Assembly: GCF_003013715.1 (NCBI RefSeq)
Contig: NC_072817.1
Location: forward strand, 124,001-188,000
Direction of reading: 5' to 3'
DNA: 64,000 nt
From: Candidozyma auris
Taxonomy: Eukaryota > Ascomycota > Pichiomycetes > Serinales > Metschnikowiaceae
Shown here: positions 36,747 to 48,073 of the stretch, piece after piece
Position numbering within the stretch: the first letter of the stretch is position 1
Layout of the letters: the number at the start of each line of letters is the position of its first letter
The notes under the pieces: model-generated
What the model was told of the DNA's origin: nothing
Database searches by the model: none
Seen by the model: only the letters and a program-made list of their open reading frames with translations
Translations under genes and position numbers: made by a program

Positions 36747-38051
36747 ATGTCCAAGTACACATGGGAACGGATCCCTCCCAACTTGGCCCACACGTTCCAC
36801 GTGTACCAGGCAGCCTGTGAGCGACAGCAGCTCAGTCTGAATGTGGTAATCCGTCAATTTTTAAAAAGGTCGTCAGACAGATATGGCCTCTTCGTCAAGG
36901 ATAAGCTCTCGAGGGTTCAGGGCAATGAAATGAATAGAAAGCACTTTGATCCCATGGTGGCCGAGATTCTTTCTCCAATAACTAAAACTCCGCTTCGATT
37001 AAATGGCGTGGAAGCTCTTTCCATAGAAGATATCATGGCAAAAGCAGGGTTCAAGGCACCTGCTGAAAAGCCTTTAATTAGTGGGAAGATCAAGGCCACA
37101 CAAAACACTAGTGACTTCCAGGCACATATTCTTTCCTTATTTGCATCCACGTGTTCTCCATTGCATTGCATACCGCCACATAGCGGTGCCCTCAACTCGT
37201 TTCGCTGGTACAGAAAGCTTCTAGCATCCACCCCAGTGATCATCTTCCTCCGACAACCACAGCGACTTCTTTCTGAGACGTCGATTCAGGAGATCAATTT
37301 GCCCTTCGAAAATCTACGATCGCAAATTGGAGAGCTTTCGTTGAAGTACAGGCAATCGTCGTTGAATGAGCAGAGAATCAGGAATTACCACCTTACAAAC
37401 TTGGTCACTCCAGATTTGCTTCGCCTTGCGTCAGACTCGCTTAATGCTGCAACGCAACAAAATTGGCACAAAAATTCCGTTTGGAGTGATTCACACAATC
37501 TGGATCCGTTCTGCGATACGCTTATAGATATTCAGCGACCACAGATAAATGCTTTGGGTCAGAAAAATCAAACAATGAATCTAGAGGATGACTATTTAAA
37601 AACAAAATTTCCTCTTCACTCCATTCAAAAGCAAATTTTGCTGGCGGAAGAACCATTCGATTTGAAAAGAGTGTTTCCCTATGACGTTCTGTTCTCGGAC
37701 ATTCACATCTTGACGATTGAAGAGCCAATCCTATACGATAGCCACGAAAGGCTTCTAGATGTTCTAGAGCTGCAGGAAGAGATGGAGATTTTGGCAGTTC
37801 GATTGAATTTGTTCACGCCTCTTGTAGCGAACAGCCTTCTTGAAGCATCCTCCAGGCCAGAACGCAAGGGAATTCGCAGCCAGGATATGGATTACCACCA
37901 ATTGTTGCAGTTGGCTCAGGAGTCACGGAAACGAACACCACAAGCCGAAAATGAAAGCAACATGACGTCATTCTTGGAGCGTTTAGGTGAATTAGGACTT
38001 GTACGTGTTGAAGAAGGCGTCACAAAAAAATCCATTACAATCTTGAGGTAG
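36747..38051 (+). CDS. Protein of unknown function (434 aa)
   Basis: I do not recognise this protein. It is soluble-looking, with no signal peptide or membrane segment, and is rich in leucine and charged residues with several predicted helices (for example LERLLDVLELQEEMEILAVRL near residue 345). The N-terminus KYTWERIPPNLAHTFHVYQAA has several aromatic residues. No catalytic or zinc motif is visible. The frame is long, ATG-initiated and fits tightly between neighbours, so it is a real gene. It is followed 109 bp later by the GH125 gene on the same strand. Confidence 0.8.
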   Translation: MSKYTWERIPPNLAHTFHVYQAACERQQLSLNVVIRQFLKRSSDRYGLFVKDKLSRVQGNEMNRKHFDPMVAEILSPITKTPLRLNGVEALSIEDIMAKAGFKAPAEKPLISGKIKATQNTSDFQAHILSLFASTCSPLHCIPPHSGALNSFRWYRKLLASTPVIIFLRQPQRLLSETSIQEINLPFENLRSQIGELSLKYRQSSLNEQRIRNYHLTNLVTPDLLRLASDSLNAATQQNWHKNSVWSDSHNLDPFCDTLIDIQRPQINALGQKNQTMNLEDDYLKTKFPLHSIQKQILLAEEPFDLKRVFPYDVLFSDIHILTIEEPILYDSHERLLDVLELQEEMEILAVRLNLFTPLVANSLLEASSRPERKGIRSQDMDYHQLLQLAQESRKRTPQAENESNMTSFLERLGELGLVRVEEGVTKKSITILR

Positions 38052-38160
38052 ACCCTAATGAGCTGAAGGCTGTATTAACAAAATTGTCCTGCAACTAAAC
38101 GCGAGCGCACTAGTCTGGGGTGGAGCCTCTCCGTCAAATAACCAGAGCCATTCTTCAACA

Positions 38161-39969
38161 ATGACACTAAGAGCAGTCGGTGCACGTGGTGGAAGACCTC
38201 TTCAACTCTTCTTGTTGGTAGCAGCAGTTTTGACTTTTTATTTATGGCGCTATGGGCTGAAAGGCGACGAGAGCCATAAAAAAGACCTTCTGAGTCCCAT
38301 ACTTTTAGAAGATGATCTGGATACACCTGCCCCGAATAATGGTGGTGACAGCAACGGGGGTCAATTGGCTTCAAATGGAAAATGGGTCGATGAAATCACA
38401 CCAGAGTTCCTTGCAGGGTTGGATGAGAAGGTTGAAAAGTGCATAAACTATGTGGACTATTCTCAAAAGCCTCACGCTCCATATTCTAAAGGCAAGTACA
38501 AGTTTCCTTTCATGCGTCCTCCACTTAAGTGTCGTACATTCAGGTCGGATGCTGTGGAAAAGGTCATTGTGGACCTCAAATCAAAAGTCAAGGACCCAGA
38601 CCTTGCTAGGTTGATTGAAAATTGCTTACCAAATACTCTAGACACCACCATATTGTGGCACAAGAAAGCTAGCCCCAACAAGCCGACGCTGTACCCTGAA
38701 ACATTTGTGGTCACTGGCGATATTCACGCAGAATGGTTGAGAGACTCGGCTCGGCAGTTGTCAGTATACCAGCCGTTCGTAAAATACGACGAAAAGCTTA
38801 GGGAGTTGATCAAGGGAGCAATACGCACGCAAGAGAAATATATCATGAATTCTCCATACTGTAATGCGTTCCACCCTCCTCCGGGTTCTGGTGTGAAAAA
38901 GGGCAATACTGCCAAGGATGACGTAATCCCCAGACCCGACTGGAATCAAGTCTTCGAGTGTAAATACGAAATCGACTCGTTGGCGTCATTCTTGACCCTT
39001 ACAAACGATTATCTCGAGAGCAGCGATGGCGACACCTCGATTATCACTTCCTCGTGGATCAAGGCATACGAGAAGATACTTCTCATTTTAAAGAGGGAAT
39101 CGCTGCCATCGTTCGATCCCGAAACTGGGGACGTTCTACCCTTTTACTACTCTTTTAAAAGAAACACTAACATTGGTTCTGAGACCTTGCCTCTCGATGG
39201 TACCGGTAATCCCGTCAACTTCAATACTGGCTTAATTCGGTCGGCTTTCAGGCCATCGGATGATAGCTGTATCTTGCAATTTTTCGTGCCGGGGAACGCT
39301 CATATGCTCACAGAATTGAAAAGAATAAAGAAAAATTTCCTTGACAAAGACTCAAATAGAAAGGAGGATTTAACTTTGCACAAGAAGTTCACAACTTCCT
39401 TTATCGAGGAGATAGAGAGGGGACTCAAGGAACATGCAATTGTGGATCATCCCAAATGGGGTAGAGTTTATGCCTTTGAGACTGACGGGTATGGTAGTAA
39501 TATCTTCATGGATGATGCCAACATTCCATCATTGTTATCTTTACCTGATTTGGGTTACCTAGATGTTAATGACGAAACCTACCAGAGAACCAGAAGTATG
39601 ATTCTTTCTAAAGAGGGTAACCCATACTTTTTAACTGGTCGTCATTTCGAGGGTATCGGCGGCCCGCATATTGGTATCGAGAATGCTTGGCCCATGTCAC
39701 TTTTAATGAGAATACGAACCACCGATGATGATAGCGAAATTCTCGACAGCTTGAAGTATATCATGAGCACCACTGCTGGTCTAGGCTTGATGCACGAAAG
39801 TGTAAGGGTAAATTCCTTAAGAGGTTTGTCGTACACTAGGCCATGGTTTGCTTGGTGCAATTCGGAGTTTGGCAAAACTATCTTGCACTTAGCCAAACAT
39901 AAACCCCATTTAATCTTCCGGGAGGAATTTGCCTCCACGCCTTACACCCTTGATAAAGTATTTACCTGA
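38161..39969 (+). CDS. GH125 exo-alpha-1,6-mannosidase-like, type II membrane protein
   Basis: Glycoside hydrolase family 125 (formerly DUF1237; fission yeast Mug157 group). The 602-residue protein has a short cytosolic N-terminus, one signal anchor (about residues 15-31, LFLLVAAVLTFYLWRYGL), a stem, and a lumenal (alpha/alpha)6 catalytic domain with VVTGDIHAEWLRDSARQL, where the aspartate is the likely general acid, and later FETDGYGSNIFMDDANIPSLLSLP and GIGGPHIGIENAWPMS. Bacterial members remove alpha-1,6-mannose; the fungal substrate is not known to me. Probably Golgi or ER. CTG codons are few. Confidence 0.9.
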   Translation: MTLRAVGARGGRPLQLFLLVAAVLTFYLWRYGLKGDESHKKDLLSPILLEDDLDTPAPNNGGDSNGGQLASNGKWVDEITPEFLAGLDEKVEKCINYVDYSQKPHAPYSKGKYKFPFMRPPLKCRTFRSDAVEKVIVDLKSKVKDPDLARLIENCLPNTLDTTILWHKKASPNKPTLYPETFVVTGDIHAEWLRDSARQLSVYQPFVKYDEKLRELIKGAIRTQEKYIMNSPYCNAFHPPPGSGVKKGNTAKDDVIPRPDWNQVFECKYEIDSLASFLTLTNDYLESSDGDTSIITSSWIKAYEKILLILKRESLPSFDPETGDVLPFYYSFKRNTNIGSETLPLDGTGNPVNFNTGLIRSAFRPSDDSCILQFFVPGNAHMLTELKRIKKNFLDKDSNRKEDLTLHKKFTTSFIEEIERGLKEHAIVDHPKWGRVYAFETDGYGSNIFMDDANIPSLLSLPDLGYLDVNDETYQRTRSMILSKEGNPYFLTGRHFEGIGGPHIGIENAWPMSLLMRIRTTDDDSEILDSLKYIMSTTAGLGLMHESVRVNSLRGLSYTRPWFAWCNSEFGKTILHLAKHKPHLIFREEFASTPYTLDKVFT

Positions 39970-40026
39970 GCATCACAAACGTAAATTTTCTTGTATAAAA
40001 TTACACAATCTAAAGTACATGATGAA

Positions 40027-41178
40027 CTACTGCCTTATGTAATTCGCAATGGATTCTGCGGTTTTGGACGAAGCATCTTTCGCTGTGTCTTCGAAAGCTG
40101 CCTGATACCGAGCCTGTAAGTCAGCATCTGTCTTCTCACTTACCTCAGCATTTCTGTCCTCTGGAAAGGTATACTGCCTTTCTGTTTCTTCCTCTGAATC
40201 TCTGTCGACTTCTCCGTTATTATCATCTTCATCCTCGTAGTCTGAAAGAACATGAGAGTCCTTCTCATCGCCCTTTTTTAGGTCCATATCCTTCATAAGC
40301 TTACTCAACGAGTCTGTCTTTCTCTTTTCCTCCCTCTCCGCTTTTTCCTTCAAGATTCGATCTCTTTCCGCCTCGTAGAATTCGTGATATTCCTCAATCT
40401 TTCTGTCAACAGCATCCATGAAGTCGTCGAATCCTTGACCAGTGTATGCACTGCAGGCCAGGACGTCCAATTGAGAATAAAACTCCTCTAACATAAGAGA
40501 CATAGAGTTCACCAAGCTACTCATATACCCTGAGCTTGAGCCATCATCCCCATTTAACTCTTTATCCTTCATCATAGCCATTTGGAAAGCCTCGAAATCT
40601 TGCATCCATTCGATGGCGAAGTCGGCTTTTTTGACGTCAGTCTTGTTGAATACCACAATCATTGGCAATTTTGTCTTGTAAAGAATGGAACACGCGTACA
40701 ACATATTCGACATGAAGGTGGTTGGAGATGAATTTCTTGGAGTATCTACAATGTATGCAATGACGGTTGGAAAAGTGGATGCAAATGCCTCTGTAATGAT
40801 GGCACCAGATGCTGACCAAACAAAACACTCGATCTGACCTGGAGTGTCGACTATGACGTTCTTGTACTTGTCCCCCTTGCTATCGATGAGCTTTATGACC
40901 TGATCCACTTTGGTGGAGAATAAGTTGAGGGAAGTGACGATTGCACCATTTGGACCTAACCCATATTCCTGTTGAACTTTCTTATAGTTGACCGAGTCTC
41001 GAATATCGATATTGGGATGATAAGGAACTCTAAGAACGGCCGGATCTAGATTGAGGATATATGGAGGGTTTTTCTTTTGATGGAGATGAGCATTCAACCT
41101 TTGCATAAAGGTGGTTTTTCCAGACCCTGCCATCCCAATGCATATGATGGTGGCTGGCTTTTTCTCTGAGGACAGCAT
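40027..41178 (-). CDS. NPA3: GPN-loop GTPase Npa3 (GPN1)
   Basis: Essential GPN-loop GTPase needed for assembly and nuclear import of RNA polymerase II. The 383-residue protein has G1 [10 protein letters not shown] (about 15-24), the LNLDPAV segment, the GPN loop in [10 protein letters not shown] (about 75), G3 DTPGQIE, and G4 VFNKTDV. A long acidic and Lys/Glu-rich C-terminal tail follows. Length matches yeast Npa3 (385 aa). It is convergent with the GH125 gene, with 57 bp between stops. Confidence 0.96.
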   Translation of the reverse strand: MLSSEKKPATIICIGMAGSGKTTFMQRLNAHLHQKKNPPYILNLDPAVLRVPYHPNIDIRDSVNYKKVQQEYGLGPNGAIVTSLNLFSTKVDQVIKLIDSKGDKYKNVIVDTPGQIECFVWSASGAIITEAFASTFPTVIAYIVDTPRNSSPTTFMSNMLYACSILYKTKLPMIVVFNKTDVKKADFAIEWMQDFEAFQMAMMKDKELNGDDGSSSGYMSSLVNSMSLMLEEFYSQLDVLACSAYTGQGFDDFMDAVDRKIEEYHEFYEAERDRILKEKAEREEKRKTDSLSKLMKDMDLKKGDEKDSHVLSDYEDEDDNNGEVDRDSEEETERQYTFPEDRNAEVSEKTDADLQARYQAAFEDTAKDASSKTAESIANYIRQ

Positions 41179-41379
41179 GGTTAGAGATTATTAGTAATTG
41201 GCGAAGTACTGCGATGGGTTATAATTTTGAGATCTCTTGATGTGCGTGAAAGAGTGCACCCGTACCACAATACACTTCACCGGAGCAGCCGTAACCATGG
41301 AATGAACATTTGACCGGGTGCGCAGAATATATGCTTTTTTTTAACCTGAAAGCCTTTTTTTCCATTATAAGTCTCTTGT

Positions 41380-42179
41380 TTAGTACAAGTTCAAAACTCT
41401 TTCAACGACACCGCTGTAAACAGATTCGTGCTCTAAGATCTGAATACTCTCACTTTCAGCCTGGAACACCTGATGAGGTTTGGGACCACCTGGACCACCA
41501 AAGTTGAATTGCTGTTGTTGCTGGTTGACCAATTCTTGTGCAGAAGCAGGGTCGTTCATGAGAAGAGCGTAAACAGGCCTGAGACCAAGCAAGTTGACAA
41601 AATACCACGAGATCGCCGAGACGTAACGCACACTCAAGTCAGGAGTGTTGACGCCGTTTTGCAACATGCTCTTGAATCCCTCAGTCAAAGGAAAGGGAAG
41701 TTTCATGACCACTGACCCGGCGAAAAAGTAGTTTACCCAAGCCATAATTAACGTTTGTGGAACGAAATTCATGAGATTACCTTTGGCCATGTTCATCATC
41801 GCGTCATTCATCGAGGCGTCAGCCAATGGGTTGCTTATCTCTTCAGTGCCCTGTTTCTTTGCCAAAAATTCGTCACTCTTGAGCTTTTCGATAAAGTAGG
41901 TCTTTCTCGCCTCAAACTCCTGAGCACTCAATACGTTGTAGTTTTGTCTAAATGCTAGAGCTCTCTTGAGAAATGATCTGTTGTTAATATCAAGTAAGCA
42001 AAAGATTTTTGCTCTCTTACATACTTCTCTCTGGCGTTCTTGACCGGGTCCAATTTTGGACGCGGCGTAATGAGATAGGTGACATTGGATCTCAACAACC
42101 CAACTAGCACCATGGCCACGGTGATTGGGAGGAGCATCCAATACTTGAGCTGGGGATCAAGTGTTATTTCGTCTATCAT
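41380..42179 (-). CDS. EMC3: ER membrane protein complex subunit Emc3 (one intron)
   Basis: Core insertase subunit of the EMC (Oxa1 superfamily), which inserts tail-anchored and multipass proteins into the ER. Exon 1 is 42025-42179 and exon 2 is 41380-41977; the product is 250 residues (yeast 253). Exon 1 gives LDPQLKYWMLLPITVAMVLVG, the family's first membrane segment. Exon 2 gives MNDAMMNMAKGNLMNFVPQT and PFPLTEGFKSMLQNG, then YVSAISWYFVNLLGL. Neither exon alone has the whole fold, and unspliced frames run into unrelated sequence at the junction. Confidence 0.95.
41978..42024 (-). other. Intron of EMC3 (47 nt)
   Basis: On the minus strand: GTATGT donor starting at 42024, TATTAAC branch-like site a few bases before the acceptor CAG at 41978. 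Removing it joins the two conserved frames (GAGAA|A-TCA). Confidence 0.9.
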
Positions 42180-42994
42180 GCTAGAAGTAATTGTGGTGAA
42201 TCCGGTACTAAAAGTTTCGAGATTGAGACTACTGTCTTTGAAGGTGGATTGTGCAGGCGACTTAAAATGGGTGCAAAATGGCTACTCAGAATAGAAGGTC
42301 TCTATTCTACAGGAAGACAGAAACGCTTTGGGCTATTATGTCTGTATTACACTCTGCTTGTTGTCTATTTGTGTCAAATAAGCTGACTCCCTACAGATGC
42401 TTGCAACATCTGTCATATATCCTTGCAACGGATTACTTATTTGATGTGAGTAAGGAGTTTACGCTAGCAAAGATAGAACTTCAGCTTAACCGGTGCTTGA
42501 ACATCACATTAAAAAGAGGCTGTTGGATTTCCTCCTGAATTTCCCACGAGTGAAAACTTATGTAAGTTGAAGTTTCCTCGTTGAGATACCAAGCGTTTTC
42601 TCCCAGGCTGTATAAATCCTTCTCTTCATGATTCGCTGTGGCACATCGTCTGACGGCTGCAAGCAGTGAAGCCCTTTTGATTCTGGGAAAGGATAGTAGA
42701 GATGTCGCTTTGATCCCAAAAGTTAATCTGAGTTGGGCAATAGCGCATTTAATTGAGCCAGTATTGAATCATGGCTGTGACGGCAACTTTGATGAGAGTT
42801 GTATTACTCTATTTGTGTATCTATATGTCGGTCGAGGGCTCCATTTGATATGCTAATGATGGTAATGACCTGTAAGAAGTTGCAGCCACCACCTCTCCGA
42901 ATCGTAGAAGAATGCATATACGGTTTCTATATGCAGTATTTGTGTCAGTACCTTTGGCTCATATTAAACCAGCTTGAAACAATGCCAACTAGCA
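42180..42994. other. Intergenic between EMC3 and initiator tRNA
   Basis: 815 bp with only short frames (an 86-codon frame at 42278 lacks family features). ATGGGTGCAAAATGG at 42268 distantly resembles the recurrent word. Nothing else seen. Confidence 0.45.
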
Positions 42995-43066
42995 AGCGCA
43001 GTGGCGCAGTGGAAGCGCGCAGGGCTCATAACCCTGATGTCCCAGGATCGAAACCTGGCTGCGCTA
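42995..43066 (+). tRNA. Initiator tRNA-Met (anticodon CAT)
   Basis: 72-nt cloverleaf beginning AGCGCAG and ending CTGCGCT-A, with anticodon loop CTCATAA. Initiator features are visible: an A1-T72 first pair, three G-C pairs in the anticodon stem (GGG/CCC) and a T loop that reads GATCGAAAC, with A in place of the usual T54. A T-rich terminator follows. No intron. Confidence 0.96.
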
Positions 43067-43634
43067 GTTTTTTGCTTTTTTGTCTAGGGCACATAGGAGC
43101 TAAAAGCAGTTAAAGTTTTCTGATCTCATAGTCAGTACCTAGTGTGACCGGTGCATTTAGTCACCATCAGCATGTATGGTCCTTTCACGGACCTCACAAC
43201 TCATCCACAAGCATCATAGATTGTATTTCTGGCTAGAATAAAACAATTCATCGATAGGCTCATCTCTTGTACGCAAGCTTGCAATTTGTAGTGAAGGCCC
43301 TCTTCATCTGCTTGAGGGTGCCCCAAGTAATCACTCGTGGTGGGATATCAAAGCTCCCATCAGTGAGTTCGCAGCCAAAATCTGCTCGTAGCTAGTACAT
43401 ATGTTGACAAAGTGGAGATTAGAGTTAGAACAAGAGAATTCAACAAGAACCAAGCTGGCCTACCATATCGACTAGCTCTAACCGGTCTATTTTGCATAAT
43501 CACTTATCTATAATCGTCTCATTAGAGGTCCACTTGGTCACCCTTGGTTGAGCCCTTCATATAGCGCGACAGCATCAAATACTACTATCGCATAAACTCA
43601 TTATTTCCTCAAACGATACTACGACAAAGCAAGT
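43067..43634. other. COX20 promoter region
   Basis: 568 bp downstream of the tRNA. Contains a near copy of the recurrent word at 43367. No gene seen. Confidence 0.5.
43367..43377 (-). promoter_or_regulatory. Recurrent promoter word, one mismatch
   Basis: GTTCGCAGCCA (one change from the reverse complement of the word), 257 bp upstream of the COX20 ATG. Confidence 0.45.
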
Positions 43635-44120
43635 ATGGGATGGTTTGGTGGCTCTCCATCTAAAGTGTCTGCTGTAAGCGAGGTTCCCGAAAAGAAAGAG
43701 TCCGTGTTTCTCGAGGACCTACCTCCCAAGTTTGAAGACAAAAAGCCAGAGCATCACGATGTGGCCACTTATCAAGAAGCACTAAAGAAGGTCAGTCTCT
43801 CAGACATTACGCTTTCCAACTACATTACTATGCCATGCTTCAGAGAGGCGATGATGACAGGGTTCTCAGCCATGGGTGTGTTGGGAGTAGTTACTCTCTT
43901 GATCCACAGAAACCCCGGCAAGTCTGTAAACTGGGGCATTGGGGGATTCTTCTTGGGCTCTGTGGTTGGATTTGAGCAGTGTCGCTCGATACGAAGAAAG
44001 TCTTTTCAGAACGTTGAGAGAGCAAAGCAGGCGAACCAGGCCAAGTTGCAGAGCAAGATCGCCAGCAAGGAGGAGAAGGATGAGGCATTGGAGAAGTTCA
44101 ACGAGACGCAGAGAAAGTAG
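43635..44120 (+). CDS. COX20: Cytochrome c oxidase assembly factor Cox20
   Basis: Inner-membrane chaperone of Cox2 during cytochrome oxidase assembly. The 161-residue protein carries the family's two-membrane-segment core at about residues 75-120: PCFREAMMTGFSAMGVLGVV followed by a loop HRNPGKSVNWGIGGFFLGS and FEQCRSIRRK. The C-terminus is a Lys/Glu-rich coiled-coil-like helix. Length is in the family range (yeast Cox20 205 aa, human 118). No separate presequence is obvious. Confidence 0.93.
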   Translation: MGWFGGSPSKVSAVSEVPEKKESVFLEDLPPKFEDKKPEHHDVATYQEALKKVSLSDITLSNYITMPCFREAMMTGFSAMGVLGVVTLLIHRNPGKSVNWGIGGFFLGSVVGFEQCRSIRRKSFQNVERAKQANQAKLQSKIASKEEKDEALEKFNETQRK

Positions 44121-44832
44121 ACTTCGGGAGAGCGTGATTGAAAGCATGGATGTTGAATCTTGGACTTTACACTTACTGTTGAAGCCAAAAGGTGTGACAG
44201 GTAGTATTTGAGAGGATGTGCAAAGTGGAGCCAAAGGTGCTCTCTCCCAATAGGTTTTTGGGATGTTTCCTTGCTTGTTTGAGAATGAATCTTGTAATGA
44301 TTGTACATAGTTTAGAGAGGAACGAGTAAAGATTTCACTTTAATGATGTAGGATGTGGGGGAGATTAGGCGCCTATAATTTAACAATAATAACGACGAAA
44401 CAAACACATGCTCAAAAAAGCACTTGCCGAACTGATCACTACCGCTATATAGTGTAAAGATGCTAATATCAATTCTTCGCTCTATGAAGAAACCCAGTCA
44501 GACCTGGCTCTTCGCAGGCATCCCCATGAAGAAGCAAAAGCCCATTTCGCAGCCATTTTTGCCCGCACCGAAAAGGTGCCCCTCCCAGTCTCCAGCACCC
44601 AAATTCAAGAACCCTCAATCTTTCAGTTTTGAACGTAGTTTCTTTTCCTAAGTGTGATTCCTCCTTCTCGAACTTCACCCCCTATACATCATATGCCCGT
44701 TTTCGAGCTCGCTCGCTAAACCCCACAAGTCCCTCGCCAGACCTCGGTCCTGCCTAGTGGCTCCCGGCACATATGCGTTGGATTCCCCAGTTTTCAACCT
44801 CTCACTATCTTTCAGCTTCCAAAGTCTTCACC
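44121..44832. other. PEX1 promoter region
   Basis: About 710 bp with an exact recurrent word at 44545. Short frames here look accidental. Confidence 0.5.
44545..44555 (-). promoter_or_regulatory. Recurrent 11-bp promoter word, exact copy
   Basis: Reverse-strand TGGCTGCGAAA, 277 bp upstream of the preferred PEX1 ATG (217 bp from the alternative one). Confidence 0.6.
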
Positions 44833-47800
44833 ATGGAAGGTTCTTCTGCAAACGTCGTGTACCGCCAGTCGTGGAACAACTTGGTGGATTTGCCGGCCAA
44901 CTTGCTGTCGTTGCTCTACAACGCCAATGTGTCTCCGCAAGAAGTGGTGGTTGAGCTTGTCACTCAGGCTCAGAACAAGTGCTATGTCGGCTGGTCAGGA
45001 ATGAGTGCTGGCGGAGCCCGCAACTTGGGGATCGATTCTATCTTTGCTCAGCTGTTGCGTTTGGCCGAGAAGCAGCTTGTCACAGTAAACGTCAAGATCA
45101 GAAATTTCAAGGCTAACTCCATCTTCTTGGAGCCGGAGCAGGCTTCAGACTGGGAGCTTGTGGAACTTCACGCAGCGTACATCGAGTCCAAATTGATTGA
45201 GCAGTCTCGTTGTGTAGCCGTGGGTCAGGTTTTGGTGGTGTATCCGACGAAAACGTCGTCGGTGAAGCTCCAAGTGAAGGACATTGGGTCGAAAGAGCAC
45301 TCATATGCTATTATAGATCCATTTGCCGAGATAAGCATAGCCCCAAAGCTCAGAGAAAAGAAAAGATCCTCCTCACAATCAGTCAAGTCCGGCAGATCGT
45401 CGAGATCGACCATTGATGAGTCTGCGTTGGGGCCTTCGGTGTTGAAGAGAGGCATTGCGCTTCCGAATGGCCTTTTCCAAGCAGACCACTCGACGTACGA
45501 AGGTTACACCCTTCACGTCAACTTTGAGGAAGTGTTACACTTTTTCAATAGAGCTGAATTTGTCACCGTATCGGTCCTCCCTGGGCCAGACACAAAAATC
45601 AACGCTGCGCCCACTGAAAACGCCCCCGAACATCAGAATGATGACAAAAAGAAGGACAAATCCAGTACAAAACTCACTGAAAACAAGACTATCGTTGCTA
45701 AATTGGTCAACTCCCCTAAATGCCCTGCCGATTCGGTGGGGCTCAGCAAGAAGCTAGCGATCGCACTCAATGTGGAAAACAAGATTGGATTCAAAGTTGC
45801 TTTAAGACAGGCCCCTAAGCATGTTTCCAAACGTCCCTCCACACTCATAATTCACCCATACATCACCCAGACAAAGAAAACAGACTCGATACAACTCAAC
45901 TCGTCTGCGAAGACCCAAATGAATCAGACATTATCACAAAATATCTCCAAAATTCTATTCGATCCGGACCAGTCAATCACAAAATCACCAATAACAAACT
46001 TCATGAAATTACCGCCAATTCCTGGTTTACTTCCTCTTGGGGTTATATTGGAATTCAAAAAGAACAGCGACACGCAGGCATATATAAAGCCTTTTGAGCT
46101 CAACAAGTCGAAGTCACCGCCAAAGATTGAGATGGGTGACGAGGTGTTGCGAAGCGCATCATTCCTAGAAACTGAAAAAGAAGAGGAGTTGGATGAAGTC
46201 TATGGCTCAAATGATGTCATCAATGAGATCGTCGACTATGTCACTACGTTTCCAAACTCTGGAATAATGCTCCACGGCACCTCAGGGAGCGGCAAAAGCT
46301 TGCTTCTTAAATGGATTGCTCGTAAAGTTGGTCTACAGCATGGATTCCACACTAAATTCGTGTCTTGTGAATCAGTGATGAATGAAAACCAAGATCAATT
46401 GACTGCAAACATTTCAAAGTGGATTCAAGAATGCTCGTGGAATGATCCATCGGTCTTGATCTTAGACAACCTAGATAAGTTATTACCTGCCGAGGTTGAA
46501 CAGGGCGACTCTACTTTGTCAAATCAATTATCTGAGTTCCTTGTATCTCAGTTTCAAAAAGTGCATGCTCAAAATAATAGCAACTTGTCTCTCATCGTTT
46601 CTGGTGTTTCTAAAGAATCCTTCAACAAGCTTTTGGGATCAATGCATCTCATAGAATCATATCATCACTTGAGCCCGCCACAGAAGGCAGCTCGCGCTAC
46701 AATTTTAGAAGAGTATTTGGTCAAAAAGTTGGGCTGTAACGTTGAGTTTGACATCATGGATATTGTATCTGAAACTGAGGGATACCTTCCCAATGACTTG
46801 AAATTGTTGAGTGATAGAATTTTCCATGAAAGCTTATTCAATGCCGCTTCGGCCGAGAACAAGAACCGCTATACTGTTGACAAAAAGGCTTTTGAGAAGG
46901 CGCTTCTGGGCTTCATGCCTTCCAACTTGAGAGGGGTCAAGTTACAGAAATCTTCAACAAGTTGGTCAGATATTGGTGGATTGACAGAGGCGAAGCGGGT
47001 ACTTCTAGAAACATTAGAGTGGCCAACAAAGTATGCACCAATCTTCGCTAGTTGTCCTCTACGTTTGAGATCCGGTATTTTGCTTTATGGATACCCTGGT
47101 TGTGGCAAAACTCTTCTTGCCAGCGCCATTGCCGGTCAGTGTGGCCTCAATTTTATTTCTATCAAAGGTCCAGAAATCTTGAACAAATATATTGGTGCTT
47201 CTGAGCAATCTGTTAGAGAGCTTTTTGAGCGTGCTCAATCAGCAAAACCATGCATCCTTTTTTTCGATGAATTCGACTCCATCGCTCCCAAAAGAGGTCA
47301 TGACTCGACAGGTGTCACCGATAGAGTCGTCAACCAGATGTTGACGCAAATGGATGGTGCAGAGGGGCTCGATGGTGTGTACGTATTGGCGGCAACCAGT
47401 AGACCGGACTTGATTGATTCTGCCTTGTTACGACCAGGCCGTCTTGATAAAAGTATTATCTGTGATATGCCTAATTATGAAGACAGACTCGATATTCTTA
47501 AATGCATCAGCGCCAAGATGGATTTAAGCAAAAACGTGAATCTTGAAAGTATTGCCCAACAGACGGGTGGTTTCAGTGGAGCTGATATGCAAGGTTTGGG
47601 ATACAATGCATATTTGAAGGCTGTACACGAGAAGTTGGCAGCTACTGAGGCACTCACAGTTGATACTAGCAATGATGACAAGTCGTATGACTTCTTTCAG
47701 GTCAGCTCTGAAAAACTCAAGAATAAGAACCTTAGACCAGCAGAGAAGGTGAAGATACTTCAGCAGATCGAAAAGTTATTCGATGATAAAGACGCGAACA

Positions 47801-48017
47801 GGAAGGTTAACAACACAGCGAAGAGTTCAGAACAATCAAAGGTGGTCCTCACTCAGGAGCACTTTTGGAGAGCTTGAAGGAGACGAAGCCCTCGATTTCG
47901 GCGTCAGAGAAGTCCAAGCTCCAACGTGTTTACACTCAATTTTTGACTGGCAGAGACGGAACCATGCCAGATGGAAGCGCCAGTAATGAGGTTGGTGGGA
48001 GAACCACTCTTATGTAA
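44833..48017 (+). CDS. PEX1: Peroxisomal AAA ATPase Pex1, frameshift near 3' end
   Basis: Pex1 with Pex6 forms the AAA motor that extracts Pex5 from the peroxisomal membrane. The N-domain is at about 1-180; D1 (about 485-640) has Walker A GTSGSGKS with a degenerate Walker B VLILDNLD; D2 (about 750-960) has GYPGCGKT, ILFFDEFDS and RPGRLDK, all intact. The frame stops at 47877, but the -1 frame continues at once with a protein-like segment (ESLKETKPSISASEKSKL ... GGRTTLM) ending at 48017. A missing T in the TTTT run at 47863-47866 would explain this. An in-frame ATG at 44773 is an alternative start. See findings. Confidence 0.88.
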
Positions 48018-48073
48018 TTATATCATAAAGATCCAAAATCACGCATACTTACTCGATCTGTAAAAGAATCTCT

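Noticed and set aside
42278..42538. 86-codon frame upstream of the initiator tRNA
   Set aside because: Random composition and no motif.
47783..47986. 67-codon frame at the 3' end of PEX1
   Set aside because: It is the third frame; the -1 frame, not this one, carries the protein-like continuation.
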